Below are positions 54,812 to 63,755 of a stretch of 64,000 nucleotides of DNA, one piece after another (positions within the stretch are counted from its first letter, which is position 1; each line of letters begins with the position of its first letter). The position numbers and the translations under genes are program-made. Below the pieces are notes generated by a model. That model saw nothing but the letters and a program-made list of their open reading frames with translations, made no database searches and was not told the DNA's origin. The stretch is from Sporolactobacillus shoreae. GTDB taxonomy: Bacteria > Bacillota > Bacilli > Bacillales > Sporolactobacillaceae. Location of the stretch: positions 186,001 through 250,000 of the forward strand of contig NZ_SRJD01000002.1 of the NCBI RefSeq assembly GCF_004684935.1, given 5' to 3'.

Positions 54812-55456
54812 TTGAATTTATTATTTGGCGCGATCAGCTACATCCAGAATAATCGTCAGGTATTTGAACAGGCGCTGATTACTCATCTTGAACTGAGCGG
54901 GCTGGCGCTTCTCATCGGTTTTTGTGTCAGTGCGCCGTTAGGTGTCATCGCCGCAAAACATGCCCGGATTTCAACAATGATTATGAGCGCGGTGAACGGG
55001 TTCCGGGTGATTCCAAGCCTGGCGATTCTGGTGTTAGTCATGCCGGTACTTGGAACCGGGTTTATGCCTTCGCTTGTGGCTTTGACGATTCTAGCCTGTC
55101 CGCCGGTTCTCATTAATACGTTTCTTGGCATTAAGCGTGTGGATGGCGAAGTGATCGAATCGGCGGAGGGGATGGGCATGGATCGCCGCTGGATTTTATG
55201 GAAAATCGAACTGCCTCTGGCGTCTCCGCTGATGATTTCAGGCGTGCGAACTGCAGCCGTCGAAGTTATTTCCAGCGCGACACTGGCTGCTTTTATAGGC
55301 GGGGGCGGACTAGGGACATTTATTATTAACGGACTCGGATTGTATAACTTTGCGCTGCTGCTCGTAGGGGCGCTGCCAGTCGCCATATTGGCAATCTGTT
55401 CCGAACTGTTATTCAGTCTCGTCGAACGATGGGTGAAACGATATCGCAAGACTTAA
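54812..55456 (+). CDS. Osmoprotectant ABC importer permease (OpuCB-like)
   Basis: A 214-residue MetI-type permease with about five or six membrane helices. VIPSLAILVLVMPVLGTGFM and the EAA-type loop VIESAEGMGMDRRWILWKIELPL are typical of OpuC/ProW-like permeases. It begins at TTG 54812 with GAGGAAGAAGGAAG before it. In B. subtilis the ATPase gene leads the operon; here this permease does. Confidence 0.88.
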   Translation: MNLLFGAISYIQNNRQVFEQALITHLELSGLALLIGFCVSAPLGVIAAKHARISTMIMSAVNGFRVIPSLAILVLVMPVLGTGFMPSLVALTILACPPVLINTFLGIKRVDGEVIESAEGMGMDRRWILWKIELPLASPLMISGVRTAAVEVISSATLAAFIGGGGLGTFIINGLGLYNFALLLVGALPVAILAICSELLFSLVERWVKRYRKT

Positions 55457-55474
55457 AATGATGGAGGTAGCTGT

Positions 55475-56404
55475 ATGAGGCATAGAAGAAATGGATTGAT
55501 TTTCGGAATAGGCGCCATTGTGGTGATTGCTGTAATCGTAGTGCTCAGCATTTCTCTTTTTTCAAAAGGGAACGGATCTTCAGGGGCGAAAGAGACACTG
55601 ACGATCGGCTCAAAGAATTTTACAGAAAGCTTGATACTTGGTGAAATGTATTCTGACGCATTGGAGAATTCAGGTTATAAAGTAAACAGAAAGTTGAACC
55701 TCGGCGGGACACTTGTCGCCCATGAAGCGCTGGTCAAAGGGCAAATTGATATGTATCCGGAATATACGGGCACGGGTTTGCTGGATATCCTGAAACATAA
55801 GGAAGTCACCGATGCCAGCGCTGTCTATAATGATGTTGCGGCGGCTTATAAGAAGAAGTGGAATTTAGTCTGGCTGAAGCCGACTCAGGCGAACGATTCG
55901 CAAGGACTGGCTGTCACCAAACAAATTTCTGACAAATACAACATCCACACCTTTTCCGATCTGGCTAAAGAAGCGCCGAACATCCGGTTCGCTGCAACTC
56001 CGGAATTCAACGACCGCGCGGATGGCCTGAAGGGTCTGAAGAAAGCGTACGGCGGATTTAATTTTAAAAGCAATCAGCTCTTTGATTATGGGATCAAATA
56101 TAATGTTCTGCTTCAGGGAAAAGAAGACGCGACTGTTGCTTTTACAACGGATGGGCAGTTAACTGATAAGAACCTTGTTTTGCTGAAGGACGACAAACAT
56201 TTTTACCCGCCTTATTATGTCTGCCCGGTCATCAGGGAGAGTGTGATCAAGAAAGATCCGAAGATTGCGCAGGTGCTCAATGAAGTTTCATCGAAGCTGA
56301 ACAGCAAGGTGATGCAGGAACTCAACGCCAAAGTAGACTTGCAGAAACAGTCCTATCAGAAAGTTGCCAAAGATTTTCTCGTTCAGCAAGGTATCATTAA
56401 ATAA
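55475..56404 (+). CDS. Osmoprotectant-binding protein (OpuCC-like), membrane anchored
   Basis: A 309-residue glycine betaine/carnitine/choline-binding protein. IGSKNFTESLILGEMYSDALE, LNLGGTLVAHEALVKGQID and MYPEYTGTGL match the OpuAC/OpuCC family. Unlike B. subtilis OpuCC it has no lipobox Cys; a single hydrophobic helix (residues about 8-30) probably anchors it. GGAGG precedes the ATG. Confidence 0.9.
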   Translation: MRHRRNGLIFGIGAIVVIAVIVVLSISLFSKGNGSSGAKETLTIGSKNFTESLILGEMYSDALENSGYKVNRKLNLGGTLVAHEALVKGQIDMYPEYTGTGLLDILKHKEVTDASAVYNDVAAAYKKKWNLVWLKPTQANDSQGLAVTKQISDKYNIHTFSDLAKEAPNIRFAATPEFNDRADGLKGLKKAYGGFNFKSNQLFDYGIKYNVLLQGKEDATVAFTTDGQLTDKNLVLLKDDKHFYPPYYVCPVIRESVIKKDPKIAQVLNEVSSKLNSKVMQELNAKVDLQKQSYQKVAKDFLVQQGIIK

Positions 56405-56417
56405 AGGAAGGTAACTC

Positions 56418-57398
56418 GTGACTGACTCCTATGCAATTGTTTTTGAAAAGATCAGTAAAACATTTAAACATGCTAAAGAACCCTCCGTTTATGAAACGAA
56501 CCTGAAGATTGAAAAGGGGAGTTTCGTGACCATTTTAGGCGCATCCGGCTGCGGAAAGACGACACTGCTCAAAATGGTGAACCGGCTCTATGAGCCATCG
56601 ACCGGAAGAATTCTTGTTAATGGAGAGGACACGGCTAATGCGTCGCCGACTTTGCTGCGGCGGAAAATGGGCTATGTCATCCAGCAGGTCGGCCTTTTTC
56701 AACATATGACGGTGGAGCAGAATGTGGCAACCGTTCCGGAAGTGCTTGGATGGGACAGACAAAAGATTGATCAGAGAGTGGATGCACTCTTGCGTCTGGT
56801 CAATCTGCCTCCCAAGGAATTCAGAAAAAGATATCCCGGGCAATTATCCGGCGGACAGCAGCAACGGGTCGGCATTGCCCGTGCCATGGCGGCTGATCCG
56901 TCCATTTTGCTGATGGACGAACCTTTCGGCGCGATCGACGCGATTAATCGAGCCGCTTTGCAGGATGAGATATTGCGTATTCAGAAGAAGCTTCATAAAA
57001 CCATTTTATTTGTCACGCACGATATTATGGAAGCTTTGAAACTTGGAGATCAGGTCATCATCATGAATCAGGGGAAAATCCAACAGTTTGATGCGCCGTT
57101 AGCCATATTGCAACATCCGGCCAATTCGTTTGTCCGAGATCTTGTTCATCCAGAGGATCTGCTGCAGCAGATGGCGTTTATAAAATCCCGGGACGTGATG
57201 AACACGGATGCGGCAGTACTTGGAGCCGACGATCAGACACCGACTGCGGGAGAAGAAGAAAGTCTGAAGGACGTACTGCTTTTACTGCTTAAAACCCAGG
57301 CTGAATATGTACTGATAAAAAATACAGAGGGCGCGGTTGTGGGCCGTATCTCTTTTCAGGAACTGAAGAAGGTTGGTCTGAATGCTGAATTACATTGA
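56418..57398 (+). CDS. Osmoprotectant ABC importer ATPase (OpuCA-like) with a short CBS tail
   Basis: A 326-residue ATPase with Walker A GASGCGKTT, signature LSGGQQQRVGIARAM and Walker B ILLMDEPFGAID. After about residue 265 only one partial CBS-like stretch (AEYVLIKNTEGAVVGRISFQ) is left, whereas B. subtilis OpuCA has two full CBS domains. That may change regulation by ionic strength or nucleotides. The start is GTG 56418 after AAAGGAAGG; it overlaps the next gene by 17 bp. Confidence 0.9.
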   Translation: MTDSYAIVFEKISKTFKHAKEPSVYETNLKIEKGSFVTILGASGCGKTTLLKMVNRLYEPSTGRILVNGEDTANASPTLLRRKMGYVIQQVGLFQHMTVEQNVATVPEVLGWDRQKIDQRVDALLRLVNLPPKEFRKRYPGQLSGGQQQRVGIARAMAADPSILLMDEPFGAIDAINRAALQDEILRIQKKLHKTILFVTHDIMEALKLGDQVIIMNQGKIQQFDAPLAILQHPANSFVRDLVHPEDLLQQMAFIKSRDVMNTDAAVLGADDQTPTAGEEESLKDVLLLLLKTQAEYVLIKNTEGAVVGRISFQELKKVGLNAELH

Positions 57399-58005
57399 AA
57401 ATAACGGGCAGGAAGTCGCCACACTTTTTTTGCAGCATATAGAATTGACCTTCCTGTCTCTGGCGATCGCGGTCGTCATCGCGCTTCCTCTAGGCGCACT
57501 GCTGTCCAAAAGCAGGTGGGCTGCAGCATTCGTCCTCCCGGCGCTGAGCGTGATCTATACCATTCCGAGCCTCGCACTATTTGCCTTGCTCATACCGATG
57601 GTCGGACTAGGCTTGGTGCCCGCGATTATCGCGCTTGTAGCCTACAGTCTGCTTATTTTAGTCAGAAATGTTGTGGCGGGTTTTCATTCCGTCGATCCCG
57701 CGATCATTGAAGCCGGAAAAGGGATGGGACTCGATCGCTGGCAGATGTTTTTCGACATTGAGCTCGTAATCGCTCTGCCGGTGATCATCGGCGGGATCCG
57801 AATCGCCGCTGTTTCAGTGATCGGAATTGCCACCATCGCCTCCTGGATCAACGCCGGCGGACTCGGCGTAATGCTCTTCCAGGGATTGAGCCAGAATAAC
57901 ATTCCCGAAATACTCTGGGGAACCATCCTTGTGGCGGGACTTGCGATTGCGGTTAATTATCTACTTGCCTGGCTGGAAGCCATGGCGCTGGTGAAGGCGA
58001 GGTAG
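57382..58005 (+). CDS. Osmoprotectant ABC importer permease (OpuCD-like)
   Basis: A 207-residue permease like the first one, with TIPSLALFALLIPMVGLGLV and the EAA loop IIEAGKGMGLDRWQMFFDIELV. It would pair with the OpuCB-like protein to make the membrane pore. The start lies inside the ATPase gene, a usual sign of coupling. The operon ends here; a terminator is near 58218. Confidence 0.9.
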   Translation: MLNYIENNGQEVATLFLQHIELTFLSLAIAVVIALPLGALLSKSRWAAAFVLPALSVIYTIPSLALFALLIPMVGLGLVPAIIALVAYSLLILVRNVVAGFHSVDPAIIEAGKGMGLDRWQMFFDIELVIALPVIIGGIRIAAVSVIGIATIASWINAGGLGVMLFQGLSQNNIPEILWGTILVAGLAIAVNYLLAWLEAMALVKAR

Positions 58006-58020
58006 AATAAGATATACTCC

Positions 58021-58071
58021 AGTTGAGTTGAGTTGAGTTGAGTTGAGTTGAGTTGAGTTGAGTTGAGTTGA
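58021..58071. repeat. Pentanucleotide tandem repeat, (AGTTG)10
   Basis: Ten perfect AGTTG units run from 58021 to 58070, 15 bp after the stop codon of the last OpuC-like gene. A 5-bp unit changes phase with copy number but lies outside any gene here. Such arrays are rare in this type of genome. Confidence 0.95.
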
Positions 58072-58217
58072 AATGAGAAGATTAACTTATTCACGACCGC
58101 CCGTCTATGCATTGAATTTTTCTAGTTGATCTGTAAAAATATATAAATCTTAATGGTGCCGAGAAGTACAAAGGTACTCTCTGCGCCACTTTTATTTTAT
58201 TGTTGGAGTAAAGCACA

Positions 58218-58247
58218 AGGCCGTTTGTAGGATCGGTCTTTTTTTTT
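58218..58247 (+). terminator. Terminator after the OpuC-like operon
   Basis: AGGCCG (58218-58223) pairs with CGGTCT (58234-58239) with one G-T pair, followed by about eight T residues. It is more than 200 bp after the operon end. Confidence 0.6.
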
Positions 58248-58257
58248 CGGTGAGGGC

Positions 58258-58313
58258 CATTGATCATGACCGAATTGAAGGATCTCGATTATCCAAGTGA
58301 TAGGCTCAAGCCG
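58258..58313 (-). pseudogene. Short remnant of the 122-residue hypothetical family
   Basis: This piece matches about 38741-38806, with CATTGATCAT, GAAGGATCTCGAT and GGCTCAAGCC-like blocks in the same order but with base changes and small gaps. It cannot encode a product. Confidence 0.55.
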
Positions 58314-58711
58314 TTCGAACACAGGTGTGGGAAAGGGATTATGGATGCGTTCTTTATCATTATGACCGAACAGTTATGTCCGTCACACACACATTCGTTA
58401 CAATAATCGCTCCAGTGCTACACTTCTTTCTGCAATTGTAGGAAGCAAAAAAAATCGGGAGTGATTGACGTGTCACCCCGGATAACTTGACGACGACATG
58501 CCGGTGAGGGTTGTGCCCACTGACAATGGATGCCTTCAGAATTAGGATAATAAAATTCATTACACGTCGCCAGCTGAGGATACTTGCTATTTTAATAACA
58601 AGAGAAATCAGCGTATTGGCGGCATTTTTTCTGACTAATGGCTATTTAGCCTTAAAATTTCAACAAAAAATGTGTTACGTTTATTGTGTTGAATAAAAGA
58701 GGTGAATCCAG

Positions 58712-59929
58712 ATGCAGCAAGGTTTAACGCTAAAGTTGAAAATCAAACCAAATGATACGGAAGCGAATCAACTGCGGGTGATGCAGTTGGCATACACCAA
58801 AGCCTGTGACTATGTTTCAAGCTACCACTTTGAGCATCACTTTACGTTATCACGCCGTCAGTTGCACGATGCGCTCTATCGCCGTTTGCGGCGTGATTTT
58901 CAGCTGAAGTCGCAACTGGCCGAATCGGTGCTGATTACAGTGCTGGCCCGCTATAAAACGGTGCAGACGCTGATGGCACGGAAACCGTACCGCTATAAAG
59001 ACTCATACACCGGTAAATGGTATCAGGTGCGCCGGGACTTAGCTTGGCTGCGTCAACCTGTTCGGTTCAAACGGTTGCAGGTGGACCTGGTCTGGAACCG
59101 GGACTGGCGGTTTCTGAAAAACGGCCAGATTTCGCTCAATACCTTGGATAAGCCCATTAAAGTTGACGGCGCGCTTCACTATTTTGACCGCTATATGCAC
59201 CAAGGCTGGAAACTCGGTACCGCCAAGCTCTTGCAAATCGGCCGCAAGTGGTATTTGCATATCGGTGCGACTAAAGAGCTGCCAGACTTTAACCGGAGTC
59301 AGATGCGGCACGTTGTCGGACTGGATCGCGGGTTGCGCTTCCTGACTACGGCTTATGATGAGTTAGACCAAACAAGTTTTGCCAACGGTAAAGCCATTTT
59401 GCGGAAGCGCCGTAAATTCAAACAGTTGCGTCAAGAGCTGCAGGCCAAAGGTACAAAATCAGCTAAGCGTCGGTTAAAACGAATCGGTCAGCGAGAAAAC
59501 CGTTGGATGGCTGATGTAAACCATCAGATTACGAAGACACTCGCTGAAACCTATGGCACCGGTGCCGTTTTTGCACTTGAAGACCTGGCCGGTGTGCGCT
59601 TTGCTACGGAACGAATGGCTAAGGATCACCGCTATGAAGCGGTCAGTTGGTCTTTCTTCGATTTTGAACAGAAACTCGCTTATAAAACCACTTTGCGCGG
59701 TGGAACGGTCGTCAAAGTTTCAGCTGATTATACCAGTCAGCGCTGCCCGAAGTGCGGCTCGATCAATAAAACGAATCGGGACCATGAGCGACATCACTAT
59801 CGCTGCGCGGTTTGCGGCTACCAGTCAAATGACGACCGCATCGGCGCAATGAATATCCAGCAGCTCGGCACGTTGTGGGCCAGCGGCGAAACCCATCCGA
59901 AATTCGAACGATTAACAGCCGTCGAGTAG
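58712..59929 (+). CDS. tnpB: TnpB-family RNA-guided nuclease, second type
   Basis: A 405-residue TnpB distant from the first copy. RuvC residues: Asp in VVGLDRGLRFLTTAYD (near residue 201), Glu in FALEDLAGVRFA (near 288) and Asp in SNDDRIGAMNI. The zinc ribbon uses CPKCG and CAVCG. All catalytic residues are present, so it may be active. The start has AGAGGTGAATCC before the ATG. Its sequence differs strongly from the 23198 copy, so they arrived independently. Confidence 0.92.
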   Translation: MQQGLTLKLKIKPNDTEANQLRVMQLAYTKACDYVSSYHFEHHFTLSRRQLHDALYRRLRRDFQLKSQLAESVLITVLARYKTVQTLMARKPYRYKDSYTGKWYQVRRDLAWLRQPVRFKRLQVDLVWNRDWRFLKNGQISLNTLDKPIKVDGALHYFDRYMHQGWKLGTAKLLQIGRKWYLHIGATKELPDFNRSQMRHVVGLDRGLRFLTTAYDELDQTSFANGKAILRKRRKFKQLRQELQAKGTKSAKRRLKRIGQRENRWMADVNHQITKTLAETYGTGAVFALEDLAGVRFATERMAKDHRYEAVSWSFFDFEQKLAYKTTLRGGTVVKVSADYTSQRCPKCGSINKTNRDHERHHYRCAVCGYQSNDDRIGAMNIQQLGTLWASGETHPKFERLTAVE

Positions 59930-60080
59930 CACTTGGCGGTTAAACGGGCGCGTGTCAACCGTCCGATTGATGTAGCCATCGCCGCAGGAGAATCGGAAAC
60001 GATTCGTTTGTACTGCCGGGTCAATGCAACACGTTGACTTTTGAGCTACAAGCTCGCTACTTTAGTGACGAGTAGTTGAC
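59930..60080 (+). ncRNA. Predicted omega/reRNA scaffold of the second TnpB element
   Basis: The 151 bp after tnpB form the element's right end and likely template the guide scaffold, ending in the hairpin and TTGAC. The guide would start at 60081, in the 3' flank of the SARP-like gene. This is by family analogy only. Confidence 0.4.
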
Positions 60081-60093
60081 TCAATGCGTTCAA

Positions 60094-61635
60094 CTATTTT
60101 ATGACAGCTTTTTCAGTTTTTCCGTTTAGAACGTCTGTCCAGCTCTTGCAAAAGCCGTCGTATGGCTCAATCACTTTTCCTTTTTTCAGGATTCTGCGGA
60201 TCATGGCATCATTCTTTCCATCTCTCAAATCAAGCAGAATCTGGGCCATTGTCCGTGAGAGAGTGCTCCGCAAACGTGTTTCCAGCTGACGTGGCCATTC
60301 ACCGCTGAATGTGCTGAGCGCGTCGGGATGGTAATCTTCTAGATAAGAGAGGAAGATCCGGCCGCGTTCATCCGCCGTTTGCACAGCCCACTGCAAATCT
60401 TCGACATTGCGGAAGAATGTGCGAATGTCGCTTTCCCCTTTGGCATTCAACGCGACCGAATCTCGGCTGATGATCAGCAGATCGTGCATTTCAGGATCCG
60501 GTTGACTGCGGAACAGGTTATTCAAATAATTAAGCTGTACGCGCAGATTGACCCGGGCCTGGTTGATTGCCAAATTTGGCGTGAATGCGTCAATAATCAT
60601 GTCGCGCTTCACCGCGCCGTGATTCATAATAAGGAACAGAAGAAGCCCCTGGGCATTCCGTTTCATCCATTTACCCACGATCTTCTGACCGTTAAAGAAA
60701 ACCTGTGTTGTGCCGTCCATTACCGACATTTGCAGATTGTGGTGCCGTACTGCCTGAGAATTGAGGGCTTTCTCGGTCAGCGCGTTCAATCGGCCGATCA
60801 GATTAATTCCCTCCGGTGTCAGCGGGTCTGAATGTTTTTTATCAATCATGAACCGCCTGAACACGTCCAGCATGCGTCTGGGTTGATCGAGCGGAATCAG
60901 GGCCGACGCATCGGGAATGAGAGCGAAGCGGCTGTTCGGCGCGTAACCGCTGAAAATTAGGGCCAGCGAGGCGGGATAGACCGGGTCATATTCGCCGTGC
61001 AGAAAAAGGGTCGGAACGCGAAGACACTTCAGCTTGCCTGGCAAGTCGAAGCCGGTCGATTGAATCAAATTGTTTAATCCCTGCACCGCCGCAATAAAAT
61101 GCCTTTTTCCGACAGAACGCAGCGCATGGATCATCGTTCGTGACTTACTAAGAGAGACTGGATGAATACTCTGCAAAATATATCTCTTTTCAAAAAGCTG
61201 TTTGTCGAACGTGATTAATTTGCTGTTTGCGGACGCTTCACGGCTGTAGCTGCCTTTCTGAACATAGAGTGGCATGGACAAAAGCGTTAGTGAGTCAACG
61301 GTTCCGGGATGACTGAGGGCAAATTCAAAGGCTACAATCGCACCATACCGACAACCGAGCAGGTGAATTTGATCCAGCTGCAGATGCCTGAGCAGTACCG
61401 TCAACTCCTGCACCAAAAGGTCAAGGGACAAATCCGCTTTTCCATCCGTACTTTTTCCATGCCCGTAAAAATCGTAGGTCAGAATATTGAAATCCTTCTT
61501 GATCAGTGGTGTGAAATGCCGCCACATTCCCTGATCCATACCGAGATCATGAATCAGAACGATTGTCGGTAATTCTGAAATGGTTCTGTCGTAATGGTAG
61601 TTAAGCTTGTAATCTTCAAAAGTGAAACTGGCCAT
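60094..61635 (-). CDS. Degenerate alpha/beta hydrolase fused to SARP/BTAD-like regulator, copy 1
   Basis: A 513-residue fusion. Residues 1-270 are an alpha/beta hydrolase, with VLIHDLGMDQGMW and YDFYGHGKS, but the nucleophile elbow reads GCRYG (Arg96 where Ser belongs) and the His site reads DASALIPL. The Asp (HGEYDPV) is kept. Residues about 300-400 form an OmpR-like winged helix region (KWMKRNAQGLLLFLIM, then NQARVNLRVQLNYLNNLF), followed by a BTAD-like helical tail ending in IEPYDGFC. It probably senses a ligand with the dead hydrolase and controls genes. GGGGGTG precedes the ATG. Confidence 0.75.
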   Translation of the reverse strand: MASFTFEDYKLNYHYDRTISELPTIVLIHDLGMDQGMWRHFTPLIKKDFNILTYDFYGHGKSTDGKADLSLDLLVQELTVLLRHLQLDQIHLLGCRYGAIVAFEFALSHPGTVDSLTLLSMPLYVQKGSYSREASANSKLITFDKQLFEKRYILQSIHPVSLSKSRTMIHALRSVGKRHFIAAVQGLNNLIQSTGFDLPGKLKCLRVPTLFLHGEYDPVYPASLALIFSGYAPNSRFALIPDASALIPLDQPRRMLDVFRRFMIDKKHSDPLTPEGINLIGRLNALTEKALNSQAVRHHNLQMSVMDGTTQVFFNGQKIVGKWMKRNAQGLLLFLIMNHGAVKRDMIIDAFTPNLAINQARVNLRVQLNYLNNLFRSQPDPEMHDLLIISRDSVALNAKGESDIRTFFRNVEDLQWAVQTADERGRIFLSYLEDYHPDALSTFSGEWPRQLETRLRSTLSRTMAQILLDLRDGKNDAMIRRILKKGKVIEPYDGFCKSWTDVLNGKTEKAVIK

Positions 61636-61703
61636 TTATTGCACCCCCTTCTTGTATCTGCATATTGATCGAAACAGAATCATTAATCAGCGTTTCCTTT
61701 GCT

Positions 61704-63230
61704 TCAAAACATTCCGGAATAGTGCATTTCAGCGAGCTGTTCGTCGCAGAAACCGTCATACGGTTCAATTGATCTTGCCGACTGAAGCACTTCCCGAGCG
61801 AGACCGAAACTTTTTTCTGCCTTCAATTTTGGAATCAGGATCTCCAACACATTGGCCAGATTGGTTTCGATCTCATCGGTAAGAGAAAAGATCCAGTCAC
61901 TTCTGAAAGTGGAGAAATTTGCCGGATCGTACTCGCGTAACAGGTCTACAAATGAGCTTGCCTGCTTCTTTAAAGGAAGATTCAGCTCAGGAAATGCCTT
62001 CAGCCTTGCCAGATAATCACCAATGTCGCTTTCGATTTCGGCGTTCAGCGCGAGCGTACTTTCACCGATAAGAAGAACTTCATGCACATCAGGTTCATGA
62101 AAGCTGTGGAAAATCTGATTCAAATGATTGATCCGGACACGAAGGTTGTTTCTTGCACGTTCAGCCGGAAGATCTAAGAGGAAGGTTGAAATCAGCTCTT
62201 CCCGGCTGGCCGTTCCCTGATGAAGAATCAGATACAGGAGAAGCTCTTTTGCCCCACGCTGATTCCATTTTCCTTCAATCGGCTCGTGATTCCAAAGGAC
62301 GACGATGTCTCTGAGCACATTGATTCGGAGCAGATGACCATCAGATTTTGACTGTGCCAGACCCGACTTCAGAATCTGCAAATATTTATCTGTCAGCTCC
62401 TGATAGATCGGAAACGAGTGTATTGGCCCTTTTTCGCCTGAAATGAACTTTAAAAGCAACCGGGCGGCAGCCTCAGGCTGATCAAGCGGAATCTGCTGCG
62501 CGGCTTCAGGAATAATCTGCCAGAGACTGTTTGGTATACATATAGAGAATATAGCAGCCAGCTGTGCCGGAACAATCGTATCGTCACTGCCGTGAAGAAT
62601 AAGCGTTGGTATGGTAATGCTGCCTAGTTCGTCGATAAAATGGAAGTCTGCCGGATTATAAATCCTCATAAGTTCAGCAATCTGTTCCTTTACGATGCGG
62701 GTTGGAATCGTTTGAAGTCCGTTTCTAAAAAGGGCTACCTTTTTTTCAGTGAGTCGCGAGAAGCTGTCTTCAGCCCACTTGTCAATAATAAGATCGCGAT
62801 CGACATCAATCAGTTTGGAGAGGAAACCTAGCCTTTCACTCAGAAAACCTTCCTGTATGAAAAACAGGGAAGACATCAAGGTCATTGACGCGACACGATC
62901 GGGGTATCTTTTTGCCAGTTCATAACAGAGGTTGCTGCCCATGCCGCATCCGGCGAGATGAATGCGATCCACTCCAAGATAATCGATCAGAGCATGGGCT
63001 TCTGAAACCATTTTGCCCATGGTAAGCGGTTCGTCGGTAAGGCCTGTCCGGCCATGCCCGTAGGCGTCATAAACAAGTATATTGGCATGGGCGGAGAGGG
63101 AGCCCAACATCAAGGACCACTGGCGGGAGTCCGTCATCATCCCATGGATCAAGAGCACTGTCGGCAGGTGGGGGCCGCTAAAATTAAAGGAATACAAAAG
63201 TTGATAATTTTCCATCTGAAGTGTTTTCAT
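61704..63230 (-). CDS. Degenerate alpha/beta hydrolase fused to SARP/BTAD-like regulator, copy 2
   Basis: A 508-residue paralogue of the previous gene, 68 bp upstream of it in transcription order. The hydrolase part has VLLIHGMMTDSRQW and VYDAYGHGRTG; the elbow reads GCGMG (Gly96 for Ser) and the His site reads EAAQQIPLDQP. The Asp (HGSDDTIV) remains. The regulatory half has KWNQRGAKELLLYLIL and RARNNLRVRINHLNQIF, and the end has SIEPYDGFCD, which both copies share. GAGAGG precedes ATG 63230. Same role as copy 1, perhaps for another ligand. Confidence 0.75.
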   Translation of the reverse strand: MKTLQMENYQLLYSFNFSGPHLPTVLLIHGMMTDSRQWSLMLGSLSAHANILVYDAYGHGRTGLTDEPLTMGKMVSEAHALIDYLGVDRIHLAGCGMGSNLCYELAKRYPDRVASMTLMSSLFFIQEGFLSERLGFLSKLIDVDRDLIIDKWAEDSFSRLTEKKVALFRNGLQTIPTRIVKEQIAELMRIYNPADFHFIDELGSITIPTLILHGSDDTIVPAQLAAIFSICIPNSLWQIIPEAAQQIPLDQPEAAARLLLKFISGEKGPIHSFPIYQELTDKYLQILKSGLAQSKSDGHLLRINVLRDIVVLWNHEPIEGKWNQRGAKELLLYLILHQGTASREELISTFLLDLPAERARNNLRVRINHLNQIFHSFHEPDVHEVLLIGESTLALNAEIESDIGDYLARLKAFPELNLPLKKQASSFVDLLREYDPANFSTFRSDWIFSLTDEIETNLANVLEILIPKLKAEKSFGLAREVLQSARSIEPYDGFCDEQLAEMHYSGMF

Positions 63231-63402
63231 ACGTTTAACCTCTCTGACGAGCTGGGTTCTTCACAGGGCAGGGACTCAGGAAACATCGACTGGAAAATAC
63301 TGGACATTGATAATTTGAAACGTTTTCGTAATGGGATCCATGATAGGATCAGTACAAGGGCATTCTCTTCCACTCAATAATCTTTAAGAAGGGGAACTGT
63401 TC

Positions 63403-63657
63403 ATGAAAAAGTTCGCTTTTTATCTGCATCCAAAGGGGGATGCAATCAGGGGACATTCGCCGGTATTCTTCAGTGTGATTGTTTCTGACAGTGTTGAACA
63501 GGCCGCACAGAAACTTTCTGTTCTGAATCAATCTGTTTATTGCGGTTTACTTAAAGTCACAAGCAATAAGTACCACGTCTATTTTTCTAAAAGCGTCCCG
63601 GATGCCAACGAGGAATTCATGTATATCGTGATTGAGGATCCGGAGAGCAAATTTTAA
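63403..63657 (+). CDS. Unrecognised small protein
   Basis: An 84-residue protein with no family I recognise. AAGAAGGGGAAC lies before the ATG at good spacing, so it is probably expressed. It looks like a small mixed alpha/beta protein, with a beta-rich C-terminal part (YHVYFSKSV, YIVIEDPE). It is divergent from the SARP-like pair, with a 172-bp gap that holds no clear promoter. Confidence 0.55.
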   Translation: MKKFAFYLHPKGDAIRGHSPVFFSVIVSDSVEQAAQKLSVLNQSVYCGLLKVTSNKYHVYFSKSVPDANEEFMYIVIEDPESKF

Positions 63658-63755
63658 ATTTTCCACACCACGTGCGTGATTACCGACCTGAAGGGCATCC
63701 TCTGGGTGAGACATGTCCATTAATCTGTCGGATTGCGTTTTCGGATTAAAGCCAG

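Larger units (their letters stand above)
58600..60080 (+). mobile_element. Second IS200/IS605-type TnpB-only element (left end uncertain)
   Basis: The right end has a hairpin (CTCG...CGAG within 60050-60072) followed by TAGTTGAC ending at 60080, very like the right end of the first element. A small hairpin GGCTA-TT-TAGCC at 58640-58651 may be the left end. No disrupted gene is evident, so the left boundary is a guess. There is no tnpA. Confidence 0.6.

Noticed and set aside
58360-58560. 66-codon - strand frame before the second TnpB
   Set aside because: No recognisable motif or supporting site; likely chance.
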